The notes: generated from the sequence alone by a model not told the origin. A stretch of 64,000 nucleotides of DNA from Archegozetes longisetosus (GCA_018873245.2 JAEMBT020000008.1:11487172-11551171); one strand, 5' to 3'; shown: positions 46,000 to 57,455, counted from the first letter of the stretch. Made by a program: numbers and translations.

Positions 46000-46859
46000 T
46001 AACAGATTTTTAATCAATTCTGAATACTTGATTTAATTTTACTAATAAACGAATGAACTAATGAAATCATTACTTTTGTTTTATTCATTTCTATTATTTC
46101 TATTGTGGCAATAGAAAACTAGTTGAGTATGAAAAAAATTTGCTTGATCATTAACTTGAACCAAAATCTGAACAAACTGTTGTTATAACTCTAGCTTTAT
46201 TGAACAAAAGTTTTATTAATCATCAAGGTCAGAGAATGATTTGGAATTCTTAGTTGAAGTCTTATAATCCATGAAGTATTAAATTTTATAACTTGTAAGA
46301 TATATTGATCTGAATCTAACTTACTCATTAAAGAATTATGATTCTATTTTGAGTATACAATACTTGCCACTGATTGCATGATAGAAAAGGACCTTCCCGT
46401 GAATAGTCTACTATGGAAGGGTAAATTTCATTTTCCGAGATCTCGGAATCCCGAACCCTCCTCCATTGCAGATACATGTATCTCAAAGAACAGCTCAATA
46501 ATAAACAACAACCAATCAAATCCTATGAATTGAAGTTATGAATTAAATAACGTTTTTTATAAACATAAATAACGATCATATAGGCTTAATATTTGTCTTT
46601 CAAGCAATTGTCTAAAATGTAAAATTTTTTATACTTTACCTATGTATGTAATGGAAGAAATATTTGTATATAAAGTCCTTTTTATGAGCCTGGACCAAAT
46701 CATACTTACTCGGAATATATATAATATATACAATATATACATACTAGCGATTAATAAATTTTTCGAAAAGAATATGCTAGTCGGTTATAGATCTCTATTA
46801 CGGTGACACTTATTATCGTAGTTAGTATAATAGTATTTATGTATCTGCAGAAAAATCTA
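46000..46859. other. Intergenic, no gene seen
   Basis: AT-rich, between members 1 and 2 of the secreted family. No coding signal. Confidence 0.45.
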
Positions 46860-47210
46860 ATATGTTTCACAAGATATTTAATGATAATCAATCAAAAGAA
46901 GACTGGTCAATAAGAGAAATGTGCTTCTGAAGCAACTCAAACTATAAAGGGCTTAAAAAATTGTGAGTAAAATTTTTTAATCAAATTCTGAAAGTTGTAT
47001 ATAACTTAAAATAAAAGACCTTAGAAATATATTCTAAACTTTAGGTCTGGTATCTAAATGTTCAAGAGATTTATAACAAAGATGGAAAGTTGCAGATAAC
47101 AACAATTTTTCATTTTTACTCTATTTTATTCATATATTTTGGAAAACTCGTAGAAAATGTTCAGATGCTTTGATAAAATAGTACATGAGTTAGGAAAAGT
47201 TGAGGTTAAG
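46860..47210 (+). pseudogene. Secreted cysteine-rich family member 2, degenerate
   Basis: Traces of three exons in order: end of exon 1 (KCASEATQTIKG, about 46918-46955), exon 2 after a CTTTAG acceptor near 47045 (SKCSRDL, then NKDGKLQ in a shifted frame) and exon 3 (MFRCFDKIVHELGKVE, about 47158-47205). Stops and shifts break all of them, and the leader is not recognisable. The following 200 bases match the spacer at 49880-50050, so this is an old member of the tandem array. Confidence 0.65.
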
Positions 47211-47405
47211 ACTAATATAATTTATGTCAAAGAAATTCTAGAAAAATTCATGAAGGGAGAGTGAAATCGAAAATTATAATCTTTTATAATTTTCCTTTTC
47301 TTTAAGTGTATCAGAATTCTATTCTTAATAATCTTCAAGTGAATAAAACTTAATAAATTCAATTTGAAATAGTCTTTTACTGTACTGTTGTGGTAAATAA
47401 TCGCT

Positions 47406-47725
47406 TGAAATAACAATACATTGAATGAAGAACATTTTATTGATTTTATATTAGGTCAGGATATCAAATAATATTAAGAGAATGTAGTTCATTAAGAGTA
47501 AATTAAATATTCTGAAATTTCGTTGAATTTAAAATTATATTCGAATTCGTGCAGTAATTATCGTTCTTCAGAGTACTGGTTAAATATTTGCTCTGCAAAG
47601 AGTGTTCACATTGTGATCATGCCATTAATGTTGTCAGTTAATGAGTTTTATACTATATATAAAGTTCATGCAAAATAATTGTGTTTGCGATATCATTTTC
47701 TCAACAAATCTAATCACAAGATGTA
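47406..47725 (+). promoter_or_regulatory. Conserved upstream block of secreted family, before member 3
   Basis: About 320 bases highly similar to 50055-50386 and 54785-55104 (shared words: AGAGAATGTAGTTCATTAAGAG, GCAGTAATTATC, CTGGTTAAATATTTGCTCTGC, TTGTGATCATGCC). It includes TATATAAA at 47656-47663, 62 bases before the ATG. Conservation of spacing to the TATA word suggests a shared promoter. Confidence 0.65.
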
Positions 47726-47872
47726 ATGTTTGATAAGATTTATATCCTTTGTACAGTTTCTGCGTTTTCGATCATAATCCTGCCAATTCATGTCTCGGCT
47801 GGAGATCCTATTGATATTATGCTGGACTCTCGGTGTAACGATAGTTTACCAAAAGAAAAAGAATTTATTTAA
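47726..47872 (+). pseudogene. Secreted cysteine-rich family member 3, internal deletion
   Basis: Intact leader and start of the mature protein (nearly the same as member 5: DPIDIMLDSRCNDSLPKEK), then the sequence jumps in the middle of exon 1 to what is 3' UTR sequence in member 5 (AAATTAAAG, then the TTGTTTCTTATGAC- and AATCGAATCATTAAAAT-type words). Exons 2-4 are gone. The short remaining ORF would yield a secreted 48-residue peptide with one cysteine. Confidence 0.8.
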
Positions 47873-48492
47873 AATTAAAATTAAAGTAAAATAATGCTGC
47901 AAAAACATACTTGTTTCTTATGACAATATCGAATCATTAAAATGAATCTTACTTCTTCAAATTATGAGACTTTTTATTCCAAAACTCTGAATCAACTGAT
48001 AAATTTTTAAGTTTTAGTATTCAAATAAAGAAAACATTAAATAAGATGTAACTATGAATCTACTTATTCAAGTTTATAAACAATTAAATAAATACAATCC
48101 ATTAGTTAAATTTTTTTACTTAATAAAAAGAATAAAATCCAACTTGATTTCTGCCTCAGAATCTCCACTGTATCCATGAAATCTGTTCTAGAGATCCCAA
48201 ACGAATCCCTAACAAATCTGTTAAATGAGAATAAGGAATTGACTGAAATAATAAAGATCAAATCTCTAATATTACAATTAATATTTGATAATTAGTGTAA
48301 ATGAGCTTAAATAATTAACTTTTTTTCTCACATATTTAAGTCAGATATTTTTTCTGAGTATACGAAAGGAATTTGTAATATAAACGAAAGTTTACAAAAG
48401 AAATTCGTTACGCGGTTGAAAAAACATTCAGATGGTTTTAGTTCAATTCATAAAATAAATATAATTTACATATTTAATCCCAATTATTAATA
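47873..48492. repeat. Downstream spacer of the secreted-family repeat unit
   Basis: Non-coding and collinear with 55880-56545 downstream of member 5 up to the point where the mariner relic begins. No gene. Confidence 0.6.
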
Positions 48493-49838
48493 TAAGATGA
48501 AACCAGTGAAAATTGCAATTTCATATCTCAAGGAATGTTAGATATGTAAACATGCTTATATTATACTATTATGTATTAGTGTAAAACAAAGTGGATCGTG
48601 AAGTCTTACTTATTTTTAACACTTTTTTGTCCCAGTTTTGTTGAGAGGTCAAAAGTTGACGAACTTCGAGCAAATATTACTAGATAGGAGCAGCGAGCTT
48701 TTATTAAGTGTAGTGTGTTACTTGATTATCCTGCTTCTATAGTTTATTCTGATTTGCATAAAATCACCAGAAGAGAAGCATATAGCCTAAGAAAGGTCTA
48801 TCAATTGTACCTAGAATTTTCTGAAGGAAAACGTCTGAGTGGCGAAAATGACCAATTTGAAGGTAAAGAACAGATAGCGACAGACGATATACAAAAAGAA
48901 AAATTATAAGATCAATTACTAGAAGATAGAAATTGGAGTACTTTTGAATTGTCAGAAAATTTAGGTACTAGTACTAGAAGACTTTTAAAAGAGGTAGGGG
49001 CCTAAAAGATAGCATCTCGGTGGGTACCACATGATTTAACACCTACTCAAAAACAATTGAGAACTGATATTCGTGATGAACATCTTCAAAGATATAATAC
49101 TGATAATGATATTCCGTCAAGGATTATTGCCATTGATGAGACATAGATTTAAAGTTATGATCTGCGTCACCCTAAAAGTTCTCGCCAAAGGCGGTTACAT
49201 GTGCGACCACCATAAGTTTTGATATGACAAAAGTTTATAATTTTAAAATGGCGCTAGCGTTCTTAATATATATTGCAGACTTACCAAAGTAAAAGCAGTA
49301 ATACAAGATTGGAAGGTGATGATGATCATGGCTTTTCATGGAAATCGGGTGTTTGGTTATCGAATTTTACCAAAAAACACAAACGTCAATTTTAAGATTT
49401 ATATTAATTTTTTGAAAGAAGTAATACTCCCAGAGATAATAAGAAAGCAGATTCATAGTCTTATCATCCTCCGCAACAATGTGACACTACATAAGCATAA
49501 AAAATTAAAGAATCCTTGAAGATGCATCGGTGGAAGGAGCTAAAACACTCCCCATATAGTCCTGATCTTAACCCCTGTGACCTCGATGGCTTAGCAAGAA
49601 TAAGGAGGCCAAATAAAGACAAAAGACTAGCTAATTAAGTTCAACCTCAAGCTGCGTATGAAGAAGTTATAAGAGAAGAAATTTACAAAATAGCGCCACT
49701 GGTATTAGACACCTCCCACTTCGCTGGACCATTGCCAATCAGACGGGAGGCGAAAATATTCATTAAATATATAATTATTATTTTGTCGTTAATATACTTT
49801 TAAAAATATGAAATTGCAATTTTCATTGATTTCGCCTA
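48493..49838 (+). mobile_element. Mariner-type relic with decayed transposase
   Basis: Inverted ends of about 33 bases (48493-48526 and 49806-49838, sharing TGAAAATTGCAATTTCATAT) bound 1.35 kb, the usual mariner length. Inside, the transposase can be followed from about 48700: RWVPHDLTPTQKQLR, HLQRYNTDNDIPSRI, AIDET (first catalytic D), MAFHGNRVFGY, a second catalytic position now N (ILRNNVTLHKHK), and SPYSPDLNPCDLDGLARI, the third acidic motif. Many stops and shifts, so inactive. The tandem unit around member 5 has the empty site near 56540. Confidence 0.85.
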
Positions 49839-50054
49839 ATATATATTGCAATTTAACCATTCAATGAAAGGAAATGGTGAAATGATTTAGAAACATAACT
49901 TAAGAATTAGAAAGAGAGACTAATGCAATTTATGTCAAAGAAATCCAATGAAAAATTCACAAAGAAGGGATCAAATCGAAAATAATAATCTTCATGTGAC
50001 TAAAACTTAATAAATTTAATTTAAAATAGTTTTTTTTAAATAAATAATCGCTTG

Positions 50055-50386
50055 AGATTGCGATACATTAAATAAAGAATATTTTATTCATTTGATATTC
50101 GACAAGGATATTAAATAATACAGTATTATAGTTATTAAGAGAATGTAGTTCATTAAGAGCAAATTAAATATTCTGAAATTTCATGAAATTTAAAACTATA
50201 TTCAAATTCGTGCAGTAATTATCGTCCTTCGGAATACTGGTTAAATATTTGCTCTGCAAAGAGTGTTCAAATTGTGATCATGCCATTAATGTTGTCAGCT
50301 AATGAATTTCATGCCATATATAAAGTTCATGGAAAACATTAGTGTTTGGGACATTATTCTCTCAATAAAACTAATCACAAGACATA
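50055..50386 (+). promoter_or_regulatory. Conserved upstream block before member 4, TATA at 50317-50324
   Basis: Same block as at 47406-47725. TATATAAA lies 63 bases before the translational start. Differences are a few substitutions and a 20-base insertion near 50130. Confidence 0.65.
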
Positions 50387-51053
50387 ATGTTTGATAAAAT
50401 TCTTATATTTTGTGCAGCTTCTGTACTTTCGATCATAATTCTGACAAATGATGTCTCGGCTGGAGATGTGATTAACATTCGATGTAACGATAGTTTACCA
50501 AAGGAAAAAGCTGATCAATGCGCTGCATGTGATTCACAACTGCCTCAAACATTAAAAGGTGAGTCATAAATATTTCGATGAATTAGAGTTTAGTTGATTA
50601 ACAAGTCTGTTTTAAATAATGTCTGTAAACCAAAGATTTGCTCTCCAAGTGTGCTAAAAGGGCATGTAATGAAGATGGAAAGTTCTCAAAACCAGATGTT
50701 TGTTGTTTTGTGATCGACGAGAAAGTATTTTATTGAATCCAATCTTAACATTAATTTCCATAAGCATATGAAGTAATAAAACTTCAAATATTTTTTACTC
50801 AATATTAGAGAATGAATGAATGCTATGAGAAAGAATACGATGAAATATTAAAATCTGAGGCAAAGAATAAAGGCGTTGGTGTGGAGGAAATCGATAAAAG
50901 TTATGCAAAGGAAGGCGAAAAATTCATTGTAAGATATGATATCTTATTGTCAAAACTCCGTTTTTCATATTATTTTAATGGATGGTATATTTGGTTTCGT
51001 TTCTTTTATAGGAATGTAATAGAAATATACTGGTGTCAATCAAAACTGATTGA
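50387..51053 (+). CDS. Small secreted cysteine-rich protein, member 4 (intact)
   Basis: Exons 50387-50558, 50636-50724, 50809-50928, 51012-51053 (172, 89, 120 and 42 bases), GT-AG junctions in phases 1, 0, 0; 140 residues. Residues 1-25 are a signal peptide (hydrophobic FCAASVLSIIILT, cleavage near VSA-GD). The mature chain has nine cysteines in the order RCND, DQCAAC, SKCAKRAC, DVCCFV, NECYEK and ECNR. The middle of exon 3 is a charged helix. No known domain comes to mind; size, leader, cysteines and array recall arthropod secreted effectors, odorant-binding-like or antimicrobial families, but none of their patterns fits clearly. Gene function unknown; extracellular location is the firm inference. 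Confidence 0.8.
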
Positions 51054-51544
51054 CTGAAAATTCAATAAAACTCACATTCATGTGATTTTTTGCATCATTT
51101 CAGGCTCTTTGTTTTATTTTTCTCATTTCATTACATTACAAAAATGGTTTAAAATTAAAATTAAATGATTCTGCAAAATTATACCATTCCTCATTTTATA
51201 TTACAGAATAGAATCGTTGGAATATTAAGTAGGCTGAAAAATAATTGCAAATTCAAATTTCTTTAGCGAAAGCAGATATAAAAATTTTATGAATAATAGG
51301 ATTATCAATGTCATATCAGATATTTTTTAAAGCAAAAATAAATTCTTCCCATAATAGGAGAACGCATACTCTATTATAGTGTTGACATTAAAAATTCATT
51401 TAAAGCTATAAACTTATAAGTTTGTTTTGCATAATTTCAAATTTATTTAATTAAAATATGATTCGCTTATCAATAATAAAAAATGTATGTAAAGGTTCAG
51501 ACATATCATTAGTGATCCTGTTCCTCATATTTTGGTATTATATA
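51054..51544. other. Intergenic, no gene seen
   Basis: AT-rich 3' flank of member 4; no coding signal before the mariner relic starts. Confidence 0.45.
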
Positions 51545-51656
51545 ATGTAGTTACTTGCAAGCATTATGACAACTTCCTAACAATTTGGTAGTCTTCATAT
51601 TCAAACGGGAGCATTTGCTAATTGAGTTCATTTTCAAATCTTTAACCCTAGTTAGC

Positions 51657-52732
51657 AGGGTGACCACCCGTCCCTTTTTTGACGGGACAGTCCCATCTTT
51701 TTAAAGATAAAAGACAGAAATTCCGTCAGATCATAATCTCTCGACGGAACAATTAGCCGTCCCGTTTTCCAACTTTCGTTTTGAAAAATGTGTTTAGGAA
51801 AATATTTCTTAGAAATTCAAATATTGAATTTATTTTACAAGTGATAAGGGATTAAGAAACTCAATCTAATGCTTTGAACACCTGTGGTTTAAAACCGAAA
51901 GTTATAAAATTAATCTTTTCTGTCTTGACTTATATCTGATGGGTCTGGTACGGTTTATCAACAACCATTTAATTGACAGTCAGTTTATCTACTCCTAGCT
52001 TATCAACACAGGTCTGGCTCTGTTCACCGATGACCTTTTCACCGACGGCCTGTTCACCAATAAGTTTTTTTTAATAAAATTCGTCAAATTTTCCATTTAT
52101 CTCGATTTCAATCGTCTTATTAGGTTAAGTTAAATTAGATTATCTTACGTTAGGTAAGGTTTTTATGTTTATTAGTTTAGGTTAGGTAACGATGTCATTT
52201 TTATTAGGCTAGCTTAGGCTAGGTTAGGTTTGGTAACGTTGTCATGTTCAATAGATTACTAACCTAACCTAGTCTAATAAAAATAACAACCTTACCTAAC
52301 ATAAGATAACCTAACCTAACTTAAGAAATCGAGATAAATGGAAAATTTGACGAATTTTATTAAAAAAACCTGTCGGTAACAGGTTATTGGTGAACAGAGC
52401 CAGACCCGTGTTGATAAACCAGGAGTAGGTAAAATGACTGTTGATTAACTGGTTGGCGATAAACTGGCTGTCGATAAGCCGTACCAGACCCATATCTGAT
52501 ATGAACCAGGATTTCTTACTCATGAATAACTTTTGAAAGATGCCACTTCTAACAAAAAATATACCTTTCAAATCAACCATGACTAATAATTTTCAATGTT
52601 ATATTAGAATATATAGTTTGACATCCAAATATCCTTAATGACTAATAAAATTGACGTTTTTTTTAAAAGTGTAAGTGTAATGTATTTGATATTTTTGTCC
52701 CGTCATAAGATAAGGCAGAGGTGGTCACCAAT
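51657..52732. mobile_element. hAT-like non-autonomous element, 8-bp target duplication, host of a foldback element
   Basis: Ends AGGGTGACCACC (left) and GGTGGTCACCAAT (right) are inverted. TAGTTAGC occurs directly outside both (51649-51656 and 52733-52740). The left end carries GGGACAGTCCC and CCGTCCCG words like other members of this style of element. No transposase. Its interior holds the foldback at 51941-52491. Confidence 0.82.
51941..52491. mobile_element. MULE-like foldback element, 9-bp target duplication
   Basis: 551 bases whose two halves are inverted copies of each other (starting GGGTCTGGTACGG and ending CCGTACCAGACCC; arms about 260 bases, roughly 80-85% identical by eye). The exact repeat ATATCTGAT flanks it at 51932-51940 and 52492-52500. 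Nine-base duplications and very long inverted ends are typical of Mutator-like elements. TTAGGTTAGG-like tracts lie near the centre. No ORF. Confidence 0.88.
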
Positions 52733-52945
52733 TAGTTAGCCTCTTAATTCTAGCAATGTCGTCGTAGCCACAGAGATTCAAAAATCAGGGCTACAAAAAT
52801 ATTTTATTTTTTCCATTAGTGTCTAATCAAGAAATCCTTGATATTTTGATGCTTATGCAGCCTCTCATTATCATATAATGTTATAGCATTTCGAATTTTG
52901 CGTTTTTATATATAAGAAAGTATTAACCTTTTCAAAAATTGAATA

Positions 52946-53580
52946 TATCGTCGGGTGAGTATTATAAGTGCTAACTCGTTAAACAAACATTTCGAGAAAA
53001 ATATATTTAAAATTTGAGGTTCTAACAAATAATGAACATGGTGAATAAAATTTTTGTTGAATAGATAATTTATTAATGGTTGTTAGGTACTTCAAAAAAG
53101 AGTTTGTTTAGCCCTCAGAAATTTCGATAGGGAGATCCAAGACCCTGATATTTTTAGATGGTATTTTCTTGAACTGAAAATACTTCAAAAACTCAGTGCT
53201 ATAAAGTGATGTCTCGCTAAAATTCGTTAGATGTTTATTTTGTCAAATTACAATTTTCAATATTTAATGATTTTGTGAAAAATTTCAAGAAGTTCAGGGT
53301 ATTTTCTAGTTTTTTCGATGAAATATGAGAGTAATATTTTTCATTAAAATTTTCTTCATTCTTGATTGGTCGTCTCTAATTACTTCAAATAAAAAATTCT
53401 AACCGATTCGTCTATTTTAATCAATACAACGATTGTCGGTTGCACGAGCGAGAATGAGATATCTCAAGATTTGGTCACACCATAATAATAAAGCACATGA
53501 TCATAGCGCGAGAATCCATCTTTAACTCAATTTCACAAAAAATTCGAGTTAGAGCTTTATAGCACTCACCCGACGATATA
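52946..53580. mobile_element. Non-autonomous TA-flanked element inside mariner relic
   Basis: Inverted ends of about 34 bases (TCGTCGGGTGAGT near 52948, inverse near 53575) bound 635 bases with no transposase. The two outer sides join to give a continuous mariner reading (NDIYI then FLKRLIL). Edges are in TA-rich sequence, so exact borders are uncertain by a few bases. Confidence 0.8.
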
Positions 53581-54259
53581 TATATATCATTGTTTACAGT
53601 ATGATATGCACGAATTTGATAACTCAGTATATGATTTTGATGAAAGGCTACTATCATCATCTGCTTACAATCACTCAATATCGGCTTTACTTTCGTTGGC
53701 CTAAAATGAAATCTATAGACAATTGCATAAACCAAAAATATTTAAATTTTTTTGAAATTCAAGGATACAGCTCTTCTCTATGATATCAACATTTTCTTGA
53801 AAGTGAAGCATCCTGAGGGTCATAACTTTTGCTCACGTTTCATCGATAGCTGTAATTCTATCCATGAACTCGAAATGATGGTCATATCTTTCGAGGTGCT
53901 TTTTCGATGAATTTACTCAAAGTTCTATCTGTTCAGCTGTATGGTACCCAACGTGATGATACTACGCACATTTAGTTTCTTTAAAAGCTGTTGAATAGTG
54001 TATTTATTGATCCCTAACTGTAAATCTAACTTTTCTGTAGTTCAACATCTTTGTTCATCTGAGTTTTTCAAGCCAATGTCAATGTTGATCTGTCGCGAAG
54101 CAAGGTCTCACACTGTGCAACTCATCTTGGCACGATGTGCGCTTTATTCCGAAATTAATGATAGGATTATATATCTATCTCTCATCTTAATTGCATTTCA
54201 ACCGGCTATTCTATATAGCAATCGGAAAATTTCAGGGATAGTAATTCATGATACTTTAT

Positions 54260-54784
54260 AAGCTACCTCTGTTCTTCATTGATAACCTGGTTCGTAAAGG
54301 GTCAATATTTTGGGCTGTAGTGTCCCTTTATTATTTATAAAATTTACAATACACAAATCAAATTACTTATAAAGCAATAAACTTAATGTGCTCTCTTCGA
54401 AAGCTCGACCCTTTCTCTCCTTAACATCTCTTAAGTCACTCTATTTAATGGTTTTCCTTATTCTTACTCATCTGCTCCACGAGTATGTTGAGTACTCATA
54501 ATGACTCGATAGTACTGCACTGTAAAGCAGATGAGTAAAGTTTTGTCTTTAAAGACTGCTCTGTTTCTAACAGACACTGCAGGGCCATTACTATATGACT
54601 GACAGTAAGTAGTAAATTTAGAGTGGACTTAATCGTGATGCAGTAAATTAATAAGTGTATAATAATTTATCGTTAACAAATTAATTAGATTAATGTGAAT
54701 ATACAATTTCTTTTCAATCACTCTACTAAATTCAATTTGAAGTAGTTATTTTATTGTATACGATAATTATGACAAATAATCCCT
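54260..54784. other. Intergenic, no gene seen
   Basis: AT-rich, between the mariner relic and the promoter block of member 5. Confidence 0.45.
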
Positions 54785-55104
54785 TGAGATAACAATACAT
54801 TGAATGAAGAATATTTTATTGATTTTATATTAGGTCAGGATATCAAATGATATTAAGAGAATGTAGTTCATTAAGAGCAAATTAAATATTCTGGAATTTC
54901 ATTGAATTTAAAATTATATTCGAATTCGTGCAGTAATTATCCTCCTTCGGAGTACTGGTTAAATATTTGCTCTGCAAAGTGTGTTCAAATTGTGATCATG
55001 CCGTTAGTGTTGTCAGCTAATGAATTTCATTCTGTATATAAAGCCCATGCAAAACAGTTGTGTTTGGGATATTATTTTCTCAATAAATCTAATTACAAGA
55101 AATA
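54785..55104 (+). promoter_or_regulatory. Conserved upstream block before member 5, TATA at 55035-55042
   Basis: Third copy of the 320-base block. TATATAAA lies 63 bases before the start codon. Confidence 0.65.
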
Positions 55105-55798
55105 ATGTTTGATAAGATTTTAATATTTAGTACAGTTTCTGTATTTTCGATCATAATACTGACAAATTTTGTCTCGGCTAAAGATCCTATTGATATTATG
55201 CTGGACTCTCGATGTAACGATAGTTTACCAAAAGAAAAAGCTGATCAATACGCTATATGTGATTCACAAATGCCTCAAACAATAAAAGGCAAGTCACAAA
55301 TATTTCAATAAATCACAGTATATTTTTATTAATGAAGCTATTTCTTTCAAATAATTTCTGAAAACCAAAGATTCTCTTTCCAAGTGCTCTAAAAAGACGT
55401 GTAATGAAGACGGAAAGTTCACAAAACCAGATGTTTGTTGTCTTGTGGTGGATGAGAAAGTATTTTGTTGAATTCAATCTTAACATTAATATTCATAAAC
55501 ATGTTGAAAAGTTATAAAACTTCAAATATATTTTACCCAATATTAGAGAATGAATGAATGCTTTGACAAAGAATATAATGAATTAATAAAGTCCGAGGCA
55601 AAGAATAAAGGCGTTGGTGTGGAGGAAACTGAGAAAAGTTATCACAGAGAAAGTGAAAAATTCTTTGTAAGATTTGATAACCTATTGTCAAACTTTGTTC
55701 TTCATATTATTTTAATAAATAGTGTAATTGTTTTCACTTTTTTTATTTGACAGGAATGTTATAAAAATATTCATACTGGCGTCAAGAAAACTGATTGA
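55105..55798 (+). CDS. Small secreted cysteine-rich protein, member 5 (intact, GC-AG first intron)
   Basis: Exons 55105-55288, 55371-55459, 55547-55666, 55754-55798 (184, 89, 120 and 45 bases), 145 residues. Leader FSTVSVFSIIILT, then SRCNDSLPKEK, ICDSQ, SKCSKKTCNEDG, DVCCLV, NECFDKEY and ECYK: eight cysteines (member 4's extra one is Tyr here). The first intron starts GCAAGT instead of GT, the usual form of the minor GC-AG class; exon 2 joins in the correct phase. The middle exons are nearly identical to member 4, so the duplication is recent. Role unknown, extracellular. Confidence 0.8.
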
Positions 55799-57118
55799 AG
55801 ATTTGATAAAGCCAACATTTGTGTGATTCTTGAGCCATTTCAGGCTCTTATCTTTGTTTCTTCTTATTTGTGAAAAACATATGATTTACTTCAAATTAAA
55901 GCAAAATTAAAATAATTGTGCAAAATTGTATCATTTCTTTTTTCTTATAACAAAATCGAATCATTAAAATAATTCTTATTTCTTCAAATTATGAAACCGT
56001 AAAATTCGAAACTATGAAGTCTAATTAACTGATTAATTTTTGTTTTAAGATACAAGTAAAGGATACATTTGATATGACGTAACTATCAATCTACTTATTC
56101 AAGTTTATGAATAATTAAATAAACACTATCCATTAGCTAATTTTTTCTATTCAATAAAAAGAATTAAATTTAACTTGATTTTTATCCCAGAATCCTCACT
56201 CTCTATCCATCAAATTTTCGATTCTATAGACCTCAAACGAATTTCTAATAAGTTTGTGAAATGAGAATGAGACTCGACCAAACTAATTAAGATCAATCTT
56301 TAACATTCTAGTTAATATTTGATAGTAAATGTAAATGAGCTTAAATATTAAAAGTTATTTGTTCGATCTTTAGTCATAGACACTTTCTGGGTATACGAAA
56401 GTAATTTATAATATAGATGAAAACTCGCAAACACGAATTTCGTTTTTATGCGATCGACAATGGTACTTAAATTATTTTTAATTCAGTCCATACAATAATT
56501 TTAATCTACATATTTTAATTCCAATCATTGATATATTTTTTTCAATGAAAAAACATATAGAAACAAGAATAAACAACTAGAAAAGGCTGAGGTGGAGTCA
56601 TATCCATTTAATGTTTAAGAAATTCGTGGAAAAACTCATTAAGGTTAAATGAAATCAAAACTAATAATCTTTAGAACTAATTTCTATACCTTTCATAAAT
56701 TAAAATTCTGCGCTTAATAACTTTCAAATGACCTAAACTTATTGAACTTAATTTGAAATAACTCTTTTATTATACGTGATTGTAATAGTAAAAAATCTCT
56801 TGAAATAGTGATCAATTAGATAAATTATTCTATTAATTATTTTACTTAATCTAAGTTTAATACATTTTATAGTTTGTCATGAGACTTAATTCATTAAGAG
56901 CTGAGTAAATATTCTGAATTTTTATGAGATTTGAAATTATTTGATTTCGCAGAATAATTTTCATACATTTAAATGCTGATTAAATATTTATTCTGTGAAC
57001 AAGTGCTAAACAAGTGATTAAATAATTTATCTTTAACTTAATTTCAGTTAGTATATGATGCTATACAAACTCAGTACACAATTCATGATTCTCTTGCCGT
57101 ATCTTATATCGAGAAATC
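55799..57118. repeat. Spacer of the secreted-family repeat unit
   Basis: Collinear with 47873-48492 and 49840-50386, including an empty site for the mariner relic near 56540. The last 300 bases are a diverged form of the upstream block before member 6. No gene. Confidence 0.6.
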
Positions 57119-57455
57119 ATGTTCTTAAAAATGCTTATTTATTATACTGTTTTTGCGTTAGTAATCGCAGTATCAATTATTGGCACCTCAACTACAAATT
57201 CTAATCATCCTTTCATTACCATACGCAATGATAGTTTGCCCAAAGAAAACGCTGATCAATACGCTAAATGTGAATCAAAATTAACTCAAATAACAAAAGG
57301 CAAGTCATAAACATTTCATAGACATAGTATATCATAGAAAGCAGGACTAAATATCTCAACAAATTGCTATTTATTCTAAGATTATATCTCCAAATGTGCG
57401 AAAGAAATTTGCTTTGAAAACGCAAAATTCACTAAAATGAGTGTTCTATGATTTT
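57119..57455 (+). pseudogene. Secreted cysteine-rich family member 6, truncated
   Basis: Exon 1 (57119-57299) has a diverged leader and RNDSLPKENADQYAKCES; the first mature cysteine is lost. It again uses a GC donor (GCAAGT at 57300). Exon 2 from 57381 reads YISKCAKEICFENAKFTKM, then runs into unrelated sequence and a stop at about 57450. Exons 3 and 4 are missing. The break coincides with a hAT transposase fragment on the other strand. Confidence 0.75.

Larger units (their letters stand above)
51545..54200 (-). pseudogene. Mariner-type transposase relic split by two later insertions
   Basis: On the minus strand three blocks collinear with the relic at 48.5-49.8 kb are separated by other elements. 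54200-53583 has KHLERYD, AIDET, CKQMMIVAFHQNHILSYQI. 52943-52733 has FLKRLIL, TLYDNERLHKHQNIKDFL and ARIKRL after the degenerate PDLN motif. 51648-51545 holds the C-terminal tail. Many stops and frameshifts. Joining the blocks removes exactly the elements at 52946-53580 and 51657-52732. Confidence 0.82.

Noticed and set aside
53998-54261. Plus-strand 87-codon ORF
   Set aside because: It is the antisense of the mariner relic, whose motifs read on the minus strand.
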